From NCBI RefSeq assembly GCF_024753215.1, contig NZ_JANUGV010000002.1, positions 496,001 to 560,000 on the forward strand: a stretch of DNA of 64,000 nucleotides, given 5' to 3'. Positions 28,110 to 35,677 of the stretch are shown piece by piece. A program made the position numbers and the translations under genes. Each line of letters begins with the position of its first letter. Within the stretch, counting starts at the first letter, position 1. The notes below the pieces were generated by a model. It was given only the letters and a program-made list of their open reading frames with translations. It was not told the DNA's origin and ran no database searches. The stretch is from Massilia solisilvae (GTDB lineage Bacteria; Pseudomonadota; Gammaproteobacteria; Burkholderiales; Burkholderiaceae_D).

Positions 28110-28630
28110 CTGCGTGCCAGCGCCTGCTCGATCCCTTTGGCCAGCGACAGCTCGTCCGAGTCGCCCCGGTAGCGCTCCCCGTTGATGAACAGGGTCGGCG
28201 TCTGGTCCACTCCTTCGCGCCGCGCGCGCGCCGCATCGCCCAGCACCCGCGGCCGGTAATGCCGCGCCAGCATCTCGTCCCGAAAACGGTTGATGTCCAG
28301 GTCGATGCTCTCGGCCAGCACGACCAGCGTTTCGGGGTTGATCTTGTCCTGGTGCTCGAACAGGGCGTCGTGCATCTCCCAGAACTTGCCCTGCGCCGCC
28401 GCCGCTTCGGCCGCCTCCGCCGCCAGTTCGGCGAACGGATGCTTGGGCAGCGGGAAGTGCCGGTAGGCCAGGCACAGGTCGTCGCCAAGGCGCTCGCCCA
28501 GGTCGTCCAGTGCCGCGTACGCACGCGCGGTGAACGGGCACTGGAAGTCGCCGTACTCCACGATCACGACTTGCGCCTCGCGTGGGCCGCGCAGGTGATC
28601 GTGCTCGTCGATTGTCACTGCTTCGTTCAT
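28106..28630 (-). CDS. DsbA-family thioredoxin-fold protein with one active-site Cys (CPFT)
   Basis: A 174-residue protein of the DsbA/Thioredoxin_4 group: N-terminal HLRGPREAQVVIVEYGDFQCPF, helical insert with YRHFPLPKHP, and the cis-proline loop VDQTPTLFINGERYRGD. The active site reads CPFT, so the second Cys of CxxC is replaced by Thr. It cannot form the normal disulfide and may act as a single-Cys isomerase/reductase or bind glutathione. There is no signal peptide, so it is cytoplasmic as annotated. The TAG stop lies in a palindromic repeat. Confidence 0.8.
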   Translation of the reverse strand: MNEAVTIDEHDHLRGPREAQVVIVEYGDFQCPFTARAYAALDDLGERLGDDLCLAYRHFPLPKHPFAELAAEAAEAAAAQGKFWEMHDALFEHQDKINPETLVVLAESIDLDINRFRDEMLARHYRPRVLGDAARARREGVDQTPTLFINGERYRGDSDELSLAKGIEQALARR

Positions 28631-28707
28631 CGTTTCTCCCTGATGCTTGAAGTCGCGCCGCCGGGACCTATACTGCGCTTGCGGAACCGGCCTGACAGGA
28701 GGGCATC

Positions 28708-28902
28708 ATGGCACGCAAATACATCGACTGCCGCGAGTTTCCGAGCGAGAAGAAGTGCAGCGTCACCATCGCGGCCGACAGCGAAAGCGAGCTGCTCGAC
28801 GTGGCCGCCCAGCACGCCGTGAAGGTGCACGGGCACGAGGACACGCCGCAGCTGCGCCAGCAGCTCAAGGGGGCGATGCACGAGGGCCGTCCGCCCGAGT
28901 AG
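28708..28902 (+). CDS. DUF1059 family small protein
   Basis: A 64-residue protein with the DUF1059 pattern: KYIDCREFPSEKKCSVTIA, then EDTPQLRQQLKGAM. Two cysteines (DCRE, KKCS). A GGAGG site lies seven bases before the ATG. Function unknown; these proteins are common in soil bacteria. Confidence 0.8.
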   Translation: MARKYIDCREFPSEKKCSVTIAADSESELLDVAAQHAVKVHGHEDTPQLRQQLKGAMHEGRPPE

Positions 28903-28963
28903 GCGGGCGCTGCCTTTTTGCCGTTCGCTGTACAGTCGCCTGGCATGGACAAAGGAGGCGGTG

Positions 28964-29686
28964 ATGGCGAACCGGCGTGAGTTTATCCGCACGGCAGCGC
29001 AGGCTGGCGGCGCGGTGGTGGCTGTGTATGTCCCGGCGCCCGCGCGAGCGGAAGAAGGCGGCAGGCAGGTGTCGGCTACCGAAGACCTGATGCGCGAGCA
29101 CGGGGTGCTGCGGCGCGCGCTCCTCATCTACGAGGCCGCATCCGAGCGGCTGCTGCGGGAAAAGGGGCCGGTGCCGGCGACCGTGCTGGCGCGCACCGCC
29201 TCGCTGTTCCGTTCGTTTGGCGAGGATTACCACGAGCGCCGCCTGGAAGAGCAGATCATCTTCCCGGCCGTACGCAAGCTGAAAGGGCGGGTGGCGCGGC
29301 TGCCGGACGTGCTCCAACAGCAGCACGAGCGCGGCCGCGAGCTGACCGCCTATGTCATCGACACCACGCGGCGCGGGCGCATCGACCCGCTGGCGGCCCG
29401 CCCGCTCGGGCGCGCGCTGCACGACTTTGCCATCATGTACGCGCACCACGCCGCGCGCGAGGATACCGAGGTGTTCACGGCCTGGAAGGATTCGCTGTCC
29501 GCGTCAGCGTTCAAGGAAATGGGCGAGCGGTTCGAACACATCGAACAGCAGGTGTTCGGCCACGATGGGTTCGAGGATGCGCTCAAGCATATTGCGGAGC
29601 TGGAGGGGGAAATGGGACTGGCCGACCTGGCCTCGTTCACGATCGCGCCGCCGCCTGCGGCAAACGGCCCGCGGGACGGAACGTAA
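28964..29686 (+). CDS. Exported hemerythrin-like protein
   Basis: A 240-residue protein with a twin-arginine-type leader (ANRREFIRTAAQAGGAVVAV, cleavage likely after PAPARA) followed by a four-helix hemerythrin-like domain. Candidate di-iron ligands: His in MREHGVLRR, HxxxE in DYHERRLEEQ, His in QQQHERGRE and HH...E/D in MYAHHAAREDTEVF. Such proteins bind oxygen or handle iron/oxidants; export by Tat would place it in the periplasm. Start at 28964 after AAAGGAGG (GTG at 28961 is an alternative). Confidence 0.8.
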   Translation: MANRREFIRTAAQAGGAVVAVYVPAPARAEEGGRQVSATEDLMREHGVLRRALLIYEAASERLLREKGPVPATVLARTASLFRSFGEDYHERRLEEQIIFPAVRKLKGRVARLPDVLQQQHERGRELTAYVIDTTRRGRIDPLAARPLGRALHDFAIMYAHHAAREDTEVFTAWKDSLSASAFKEMGERFEHIEQQVFGHDGFEDALKHIAELEGEMGLADLASFTIAPPPAANGPRDGT

Positions 29687-29689
29687 CCG

Positions 29690-29718
29690 CCGTCGTCCCG
29701 GCGTGCGCCGGGACGACG
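29690..29718. repeat. Half copy of family 2 repeat, terminator-like hairpin
   Basis: CGTCGTCCCGGCG pairs with CGCCGGGACGACG. It lies between two convergent genes and may stop transcription from both sides; there is no T-run. Confidence 0.6.
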
Positions 29719-29752
29719 TGCGGGAGGTACTGTTTCGTGATGCGCTACGCGT

Positions 29753-31051
29753 TCAAAGCATGCATATCTTTTGCGCTTCCTCGCGCAGCCAGCCGCGGAA
29801 ATCCGGATGCGCGATCGCGATCAGCGCGTTGGCGCGCTCGCGCGCCGACTTGCCGCGCAGCTGGGCCACGCCGTATTCGGTCACCACGTAGTTGACGTCG
29901 TTCTTGCTGGTCGTGCAGTGCGTGCCGGCCGTGAGCGAAGGCACGATGCGCGAGATTGCGCCGTCCTTGGCGGTGGACGGCAGCACGATGAACGACTTGC
30001 CGCCGCGCGAGCGGTTGGCCGCGCGCACGAAATCGACCTGGCCGCCGGTGCCGGAGTAGGGCAGGTGGCCGATGCTCTCGCTGCCGCACTGGCCCAGCAG
30101 GTCCACCTGCAGGCTGGCGTTGATCGATACCAGCTTGTCGTTCTGGCCCGCGATGTAGGGGTCGTTGGTGAAATCCGACGGATGCATTTCGATCATCGGG
30201 TTGTTGTGCATGAAGTCGTACAGCTTGCGCGAGCCCAGCGCAAAGGTCGCCACCATCTTGCCCGGCACCAGCGTCTTCTTGCTGTTGTTGATCGCGCCGC
30301 ATTCGACCAGCTTGAGGATGCCGTCGCCGATCATCTCGGTGTGCACGCCCAGGTCGCGCTTGTTGGTCAGCTGCATCACCACCGCGTCGGGAATGCCGCC
30401 GTAGCCGATCTGCAGCGTCGAACCGTCCTCGATCATGTCCGCCACGTATTTGCCGATCGCTTCCTGCACCGGGCCGATGGTGGGCAGGCCCACCTCCATG
30501 ATCGGATCCTCGGTCTCGACCAGTGCAGTCACCTGCGACACATGCACATGGCACTGGCCGTGCGCGAACGGCACGTTGGGGTTCACCTCCAGCACCACCA
30601 CGCGCGCCTTGGCCACCGCGGCCATCGTGTAGTCGCAGCCCAGGCTCAGCGAGAAGAAACCGTGCGGGCTCATCGGCGAAGCCATCGCGAACACCACGTC
30701 GGACGGCATCAGGCCGCGCTCGATCAGGGTCGGGATCTCGGAAAAATAATTCGGGATGTACTCGCACCAGCCGGCCTGGCCGCCCGCGCGCGAGGCGCCG
30801 CCCAGGAACAGGGCCGAGTGGCGCACATGGTGCGCGGTCTCCGGGTCGAAGTAGCCGTACTTGCGCATGGCCAGGATCTGCGACACCTTGATGTCGTTGA
30901 AGCGCCGGCGTTCTTCCGACAGGGCCGCAAGCAGGGCAGGCGGCTCGCCGACGCCGGTCGGCACGATGATCATGTCGCCGTCGCGCAGGTGATTGAGCGC
31001 ATCGTGCGCCGTGCCGCGTTTGGACTGGTAGAGTTCTTGAGCAGTCTGCAT
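29753..31051 (-). CDS. Acetyl-CoA hydrolase/transferase family protein
   Basis: A 432-residue family I CoA-transferase (acetyl-CoA hydrolase, 4-hydroxybutyrate or propionate CoA-transferase type). N-terminal domain with VPTGVGEPPALLAAL; C-terminal domain with IQIGYGGIPDAV-like sequence (LQIGYGGIPDAVVMQL), GQCGSESIG and SGTGGQVDFVRAA, and VVTEYGVAQLRGKSARERA near the end, all typical of the family. No signal peptide. Moves CoA between short-chain acids; the exact acids cannot be told. AGGAGA precedes the ATG. Stands alone. Confidence 0.85.
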   Translation of the reverse strand: MQTAQELYQSKRGTAHDALNHLRDGDMIIVPTGVGEPPALLAALSEERRRFNDIKVSQILAMRKYGYFDPETAHHVRHSALFLGGASRAGGQAGWCEYIPNYFSEIPTLIERGLMPSDVVFAMASPMSPHGFFSLSLGCDYTMAAVAKARVVVLEVNPNVPFAHGQCHVHVSQVTALVETEDPIMEVGLPTIGPVQEAIGKYVADMIEDGSTLQIGYGGIPDAVVMQLTNKRDLGVHTEMIGDGILKLVECGAINNSKKTLVPGKMVATFALGSRKLYDFMHNNPMIEMHPSDFTNDPYIAGQNDKLVSINASLQVDLLGQCGSESIGHLPYSGTGGQVDFVRAANRSRGGKSFIVLPSTAKDGAISRIVPSLTAGTHCTTSKNDVNYVVTEYGVAQLRGKSARERANALIAIAHPDFRGWLREEAQKICML

Positions 31052-31213
31052 TGTGTCTCCTGAATTTTATAATTCGATCCCGAGAGGTTAGCGTGCCAAG
31101 CTGACGCGTAGATGACAACACGTCAGCGCGGCCATTGCAATGCTCGCGTGCGCTTGACGGCTGTACGCCAGCGGATAATGTGCCTGTTCTAACCGATTCG
31201 CATGAGGTGGCAC

Positions 31214-31738
31214 ATGAAACAGCATGCACAACCCCTGGCCGGACTGCTGGCGCTGCTGGGCGCGCTGGCCGCCGGCGGAGCGGCTGCCCAGCAGTCGCAC
31301 GAGGCCGCGCGGACCGCGCAGGAACAACGCGACGGCACGCCGCAGGCCCAGGAAGAGCAGGCCGGCAACGCCGCGCAGCAGCCGCAGCGCAAGCCCGGCG
31401 AGCAACCGGTGAAGGGCCAGCCGCAGGACCGCCCGCAAGACACGGCGCCGCGCAAGGATGACAAGAAGGCGCCGCCCAGGCGCCGCGCCGTGCCCGCCAT
31501 CATCGGCAGCATGCCCGCGCCCACCGCGCCGCAGGCATACGGCCCGGTGCTGCATCCGGCCGCACCGCAAACGCCGATGCCGGCCAACCTGCCGCCACCG
31601 GCCCCGATCAACACCTGCACCGGCAACCAGTGCACCGACGCGTCCGGCAACAGCTACCAGACCGGCGTGGGCAACGCCGCCCTCGACAGCAAGGGGCGGC
31701 TGTGCAACCGGAACGGCACGACAATGCAATGCTTTTAA
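31214..31738 (+). CDS. Secreted Gln/Pro-rich protein with Cys-containing C-terminal motif
   Basis: A 174-residue exported protein: signal peptide (about residues 1-25, ending GGAAA), a low-complexity charged Gln/Pro/Lys-rich middle, a Pro/Ala-rich linker, and a compact C-terminal motif of about 40 residues with four cysteines (CTGNQCTDASGNSY; LCNRNG; MQCF at the very end). The C-terminal motif recalls small domains on betaproteobacterial secreted proteins, but I cannot name it. ATG at 31214 follows GAGGTGG. Likely surface or periplasmic. Confidence 0.7.
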   Translation: MKQHAQPLAGLLALLGALAAGGAAAQQSHEAARTAQEQRDGTPQAQEEQAGNAAQQPQRKPGEQPVKGQPQDRPQDTAPRKDDKKAPPRRRAVPAIIGSMPAPTAPQAYGPVLHPAAPQTPMPANLPPPAPINTCTGNQCTDASGNSYQTGVGNAALDSKGRLCNRNGTTMQCF

Positions 31739-31784
31739 CCTGGTCGTGGTTTTTTCCTTCAAAAGTTCGCTACAATCGTTGAGG

Positions 31785-31806
31785 TTGACGTTTACGTAAA
31801 CGTTAA
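31785..31806. promoter_or_regulatory. 22-bp palindromic operator, LiuR-like
   Basis: TTGACGTTTACGTAAACGTTAA is palindromic apart from one base pair, with core ACGTTTACGT/ACGTAAACGT. It lies 25 bases before the SDR gene start. It resembles the sites of LiuR (MerR family), which controls branched-chain amino acid catabolism in proteobacteria; the match is from memory. TACAAT at 31771-31776 may be the -10. Confidence 0.55.
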
Positions 31807-31830
31807 ATGCAAACTCAAAAGGGGAAAACC

Positions 31831-32589
31831 ATGCAAATTCAAAACAACGTGTTCATCGTCACCGGCGGCGCGTCCGGTCTCGGCGCGGCCACCGCGCGCA
31901 TGCTGGTGGCAGCCGGCGGCAAGGTGGTGCTGGCCGACGTGCAGGTCGAGGCGGGCGAAGCGCTGGCCAAGGAACTGGGCGGCAAATTCGTCAAGTGCGA
32001 CGTCACCTCGGAAGCCGACGGCAAGGCCGTGGTCGAGGCAGCGCTGGCGCTGGGCACGCTGCGCGGCCTGGTCAACTGCGCTGGCGTGGCGCCCGCGGTC
32101 AAGACGGTCGGCAAGGACGGCCCGCACCCGCTGGACGTGTTCCAGCGCACCGTGAACATCAACCTGGTCGGCACCTTCAACATGTGCCGCCTGGCCGCCG
32201 ACGCGATGAGCAAGACCGATGCGGTGGACACCGGCGAGCGCGGCGTCATCATCAACACCGCCTCGGTGGCGGCATTCGACGGCCAGATCGGCCAGGCTGC
32301 CTACGGCGCATCCAAGGCTGCCGTGGCCGGCATGACCCTGCCGATGGCGCGCGACCTGTCGCGCAACGGCATCCGCGTGATGACCATCGCTCCGGGCATC
32401 TTCGAGACCCCGATGCTGATGGGCATGCCGCAGGAAGTGCGCGATTCGCTGGGCAAAATGGTGCCGTTCCCGCCGCGCCTTGGCATGCCGGCCGAGTACG
32501 CCCAACTGGCCAAGAGCATCATCGAAAACGTCATGCTCAACGGCGAGACGATCCGCCTGGACGGCGCCATCCGCATGCAGCCGAAATAA
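31831..32589 (+). CDS. Short-chain dehydrogenase, probable 3-hydroxyacyl-CoA dehydrogenase
   Basis: A 252-residue classical SDR. NAD site [11 protein letters not shown] (TGxxxGxG) with Asp after the second strand (VLADVQ), favouring [11 protein letters not shown]; catalytic Ser in INTASVAAF, Tyr and Lys in [10 protein letters not shown]. Sequence layout ([10 protein letters not shown], long insert before the Ser, [17 protein letters not shown]) matches the HSD17B10-like 3-hydroxyacyl-CoA dehydrogenases of isoleucine and fatty acid breakdown. The upstream LiuR-like palindrome agrees. ATG at 31831 follows AAGGGGA; an ATG at 31807 in frame is unlikely. Confidence 0.85.
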   Translation: MQIQNNVFIVTGGASGLGAATARMLVAAGGKVVLADVQVEAGEALAKELGGKFVKCDVTSEADGKAVVEAALALGTLRGLVNCAGVAPAVKTVGKDGPHPLDVFQRTVNINLVGTFNMCRLAADAMSKTDAVDTGERGVIINTASVAAFDGQIGQAAYGASKAAVAGMTLPMARDLSRNGIRVMTIAPGIFETPMLMGMPQEVRDSLGKMVPFPPRLGMPAEYAQLAKSIIENVMLNGETIRLDGAIRMQPK

Positions 32590-32637
32590 AGATGCCGTAT
32601 TGACACTTTGATTTGTTGTAGGATGCCACATGGTATC

Positions 32638-32668
32638 GGGCGCCCGGCGCAGGCCGCGCGCCCTTTTT
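32638..32668 (+). terminator. Terminator between the SDR gene and ggt
   Basis: GGGCGC and GCGCCC pair around a 14-base GC-rich loop, followed by five T residues, 48 bases after the SDR stop. Confidence 0.6.
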
Positions 32669-32684
32669 GATTGTGGAGATCCTT

Positions 32685-34460
32685 GTGTCAAAGTTCAGAC
32701 TGCTCGCGCTTGTTGCCGCCCTTGGCGGCGCGTTCCTCGCCCCGGCCTATTCACAAGATACCTTGCAGCGGGCGCCCGAAGCGGCGACCGGCTACCAGGA
32801 GAAGGCAGGGTGGCCGGCGAGCAAGTACATGGTGGCGGCCGCCAACCCGCTCGCGGTGGACGCCGGCTACCAGATGCTGAAAAAAGGCGGCACCGCGATC
32901 GACGCCGCCATCGCCACGCAGATGGTGCTGACCCTGGCCGAGCCGCAGTCGTCCGGCATTGGCGGCGGCGCCTTCCTCGTCTACTACGATGGCAAGAAGG
33001 TGCAGGCGTTCGACGGCCGCGAGACCGCGCCGTCCAAAGCCGACGAGCACCTGTTCCAGCGCCCGGACGGCAAGCCGATGTCGCGCACCGAAGGCATCGT
33101 CGGCGGCCGCTCGACCGGTGCGCCGGGCGTGCTGCGCATGCTCGAACTGGCCCACAAACAGCACGGCAAGCTGCCGTGGAAGACGCTGTTCCAGCCCGCG
33201 ATCGATCTTGCCGCGAACGGCTTTGCGGTGAGCGAGCGCCTGCACCGCCTGCTGGCGCTGGACCCATACATCCGCAAGGACCCGGACGCGCGCGCCTACT
33301 TCTACGACGCCGCCGGCCAGCCCTGGCCGGTCGGGCACATCCTCAAGAACCCCAAGCTGGCCAGCACCCTGCGCGAGATCGCCGACGGCGGCGCCGACGC
33401 CTTCTATAACGGGCACATTGCGCGCGACATCGACGCCAAGGTGCATGCGCATCCGACCAACCCGGGCCTGTTGACCGCGCAGGACATCGCCAGCTACCGC
33501 CCCAAGGTGCGCGAGCCGGTGTGCAGCGACTACCGCGTGTGGACCGTGTGCGGCATGCCGCCCCCGTCCTCGGGCGGCATCGCGGTGGCGCAGATGCTGG
33601 GCATGTTCGAGACCAGGAACATGAAGGCGCTGGCGCCGGTGAACGGCGTGCCGGGCGTGGATGCCGTGCACGTGTTCTCGGAAGTGGGCCGTCTGGCCTA
33701 CGCCGACCGCGACCGCTACGCCGCCGACACCGACTTCGTGCCGCTGCCGGGGCGCGGCATCCCGAGCCTGCTGGACAAGACCTACCTGGCCCAGCGCGCC
33801 GCGCTGGTGGGCGCCAAGTCGATGGGCGTGGCCCCGGCCGGCCACCCGCCCGGCATGGACGTGGCCTGGGGCACGGACAACTCGATCGAGGCGCATTCGA
33901 CTTCGCACATGTCGGTGGTGGACCAGTACGGCGCGGGCCTTGCGATGACCACCACGGTCGAAGACGCCTTCGGCTCGCGCCAGATGGTCGATGGCTTCAT
34001 CCTCAACAACCAGCTGACCGACTTCTCATTCGACTCGCGCGACGCCAACGGCCCGATCGCCAATCGGGTCGAAGCGGGCAAGCGGCCACGCAGCGCCATG
34101 TCGCCCACCGTGGTGTTCGACAAGAAGACCGGCAAGCTGGTGCTCACCGTCGGCTCGCCCGGCGGCCCGGCGATCATCAACTACGTGGCCAAGGTATTGG
34201 TCGGTACCCTCGATTGGGGCCTGAACGTGCAGCAGGCCATTTCGCTGCCCAACTTCGGCAGCCGCAATGGTCCCACCGAGCTGGAAGTGGGGCGTTTTCC
34301 GGCCGCCGAGATCGAGGCGCTGAAGGCCAGAGGCCATGCAATCCGCATCACCGAGCAGAACTCGGGCCTGCACGGCATCGAGCGCATCGACGTGCACGGC
34401 GTGCCGCTGTGGTATGGCGGCGCCGATCCGCGCCGCGAAGGCATCGCCAAGGGGGATTGA
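32685..34460 (+). CDS. ggt: Gamma-glutamyltransferase
   Basis: A 591-residue periplasmic enzyme that hydrolyses glutathione and transfers gamma-glutamyl groups. It has a signal peptide (ending APAYS), the large-subunit motifs EPQSSGIGGGAFLVYYDGKK and FDGRETAP, and the autoprocessing site: Thr406 (codon 33900-33902) in HSTSHMSVVDQYG begins the small subunit, which contains MTTTVEDAFGS and SAMSPTVV. I prefer the GTG at 32685, which has GGAG nine bases upstream and starts the signal peptide. The lid-region PPPSSGGIA is present. Confidence 0.92.
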   Translation: MSKFRLLALVAALGGAFLAPAYSQDTLQRAPEAATGYQEKAGWPASKYMVAAANPLAVDAGYQMLKKGGTAIDAAIATQMVLTLAEPQSSGIGGGAFLVYYDGKKVQAFDGRETAPSKADEHLFQRPDGKPMSRTEGIVGGRSTGAPGVLRMLELAHKQHGKLPWKTLFQPAIDLAANGFAVSERLHRLLALDPYIRKDPDARAYFYDAAGQPWPVGHILKNPKLASTLREIADGGADAFYNGHIARDIDAKVHAHPTNPGLLTAQDIASYRPKVREPVCSDYRVWTVCGMPPPSSGGIAVAQMLGMFETRNMKALAPVNGVPGVDAVHVFSEVGRLAYADRDRYAADTDFVPLPGRGIPSLLDKTYLAQRAALVGAKSMGVAPAGHPPGMDVAWGTDNSIEAHSTSHMSVVDQYGAGLAMTTTVEDAFGSRQMVDGFILNNQLTDFSFDSRDANGPIANRVEAGKRPRSAMSPTVVFDKKTGKLVLTVGSPGGPAIINYVAKVLVGTLDWGLNVQQAISLPNFGSRNGPTELEVGRFPAAEIEALKARGHAIRITEQNSGLHGIERIDVHGVPLWYGGADPRREGIAKGD

Positions 34461-34507
34461 GGCCGAAATTCCACCCCAAGAGCGGCAGACTTTGCTAATC
34501 TTGTTGG

Positions 34508-35677
34508 ATGGAAATCGAACAAAAGACCGGGTTGATCCTGACCGGTGGCGGCGCGCGCGCCGCCTACCAGGCCGGGGTGCTGGATGCGGTGGGCAGCATC
34601 CTGGCCGACGCGGGTCGCAAGGCCGCGCACAACCCGTTCGACATCGTCTGCGGCACGTCGGCCGGCGCGCTCAACGCCACTGCGCTGGCGTGCCGCGCGG
34701 ACGATTTCGCCGAGGGCGTGGGCAAGCTGCTCGAGGTGTGGCTGAACGTGACGGCCGACCAGGTGTACCGCGCCGACCCGCTGGGCGTGCTGCGCTCCGG
34801 CGCGCGCTGGCTGTCGCTGCTGTCGTTCGGCTGGATGCTGCGCAAGTGGCACGCCGCCCCGCCCAGTTCCCTGCTCGACAACACGCCGCTGGTGGGCCTG
34901 CTGCACCGCATGCTCGACCTGCCGCGGCTGGACGCGGCGCTGGCCTCGGGCCGCCTGCACGCGCTGGCCGTCACCGCCTCGTCGTACACGCTGGGCCACC
35001 ACATCACCTTCTACCAGAGCGCGGCCGAGATCGCGCCGTGGCAGCGCAGCCAGCGGGTGGCGATGGCCGACCAGATCGGCGTCGAGCACCTGCTGGCCTC
35101 GTCCGCGATCCCGTTCGTCTTCCCGGCCGTGCCGCTGTACCTGGCGGGGCGCCTTGAATACTGCGGCGATGGCTCGATGCGCCAGCTGGCGCCGATTTCG
35201 CCGGCGATCCACCTGGGCGCCTCGCGCGTGCTGGTGGTCGGCGCCGGCCGCATGAGCGAGGCGCCGCGCGCCACCGCGCCGTCGACGCGCTACCCGAGCC
35301 TGGCGCAGATCGCCGGCCACGCGCTGTCCTCGATCTTCCTCGACAGCCTGGCGGTGGACGTCGAGCGCCTGAACCGCATCAACCAGACCCTGTCGATGGT
35401 GCCGCGCGAGCACCACCAGAATACCCCGCTGCGCCAGGTGCGCCTCCTGGTCATCGCGCCATCGGAACGGCTGGACGACATCGCCGCACGCCACACCAAA
35501 AGCTTGCCGGGACCGGTGCGCACGCTGCTGTCCGGGATCGGCGCGACCGAGGCGCGCGGCTCGGCGCTGTCGTCCTACCTGCTGTTCGAACGCAGCTACA
35601 CCCGTGAACTGGTCGAACTGGGCCGGCGCGACACCTTTGCCCGGCGCGACGACGTGCTGGCCTTCTTCGCATCATGA
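34508..35677 (+). CDS. Patatin-like phospholipase
   Basis: A 389-residue patatin-family acyl hydrolase. Oxyanion loop TGGGARAAYQAGVL (about residues 12-25), nucleophile Ser51 in CGTSAGALN, and the Asp of the dyad in CGDGSMRQLAP. No signal peptide or membrane helix. It ends in an ATGA overlap with the hybrid kinase gene, so both are made from one transcript. Patatins of this type are usually cytoplasmic or peripheral; the substrate is unknown. Confidence 0.88.
   Translation: MEIEQKTGLILTGGGARAAYQAGVLDAVGSILADAGRKAAHNPFDIVCGTSAGALNATALACRADDFAEGVGKLLEVWLNVTADQVYRADPLGVLRSGARWLSLLSFGWMLRKWHAAPPSSLLDNTPLVGLLHRMLDLPRLDAALASGRLHALAVTASSYTLGHHITFYQSAAEIAPWQRSQRVAMADQIGVEHLLASSAIPFVFPAVPLYLAGRLEYCGDGSMRQLAPISPAIHLGASRVLVVGAGRMSEAPRATAPSTRYPSLAQIAGHALSSIFLDSLAVDVERLNRINQTLSMVPREHHQNTPLRQVRLLVIAPSERLDDIAARHTKSLPGPVRTLLSGIGATEARGSALSSYLLFERSYTRELVELGRRDTFARRDDVLAFFAS

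Noticed and set aside
25852..28524. An 890-codon minus-strand frame opposite hppA and running into the thioredoxin gene
   Set aside because: His/Asp/Gln-rich nonsense composition, spans two real genes and a palindromic repeat.
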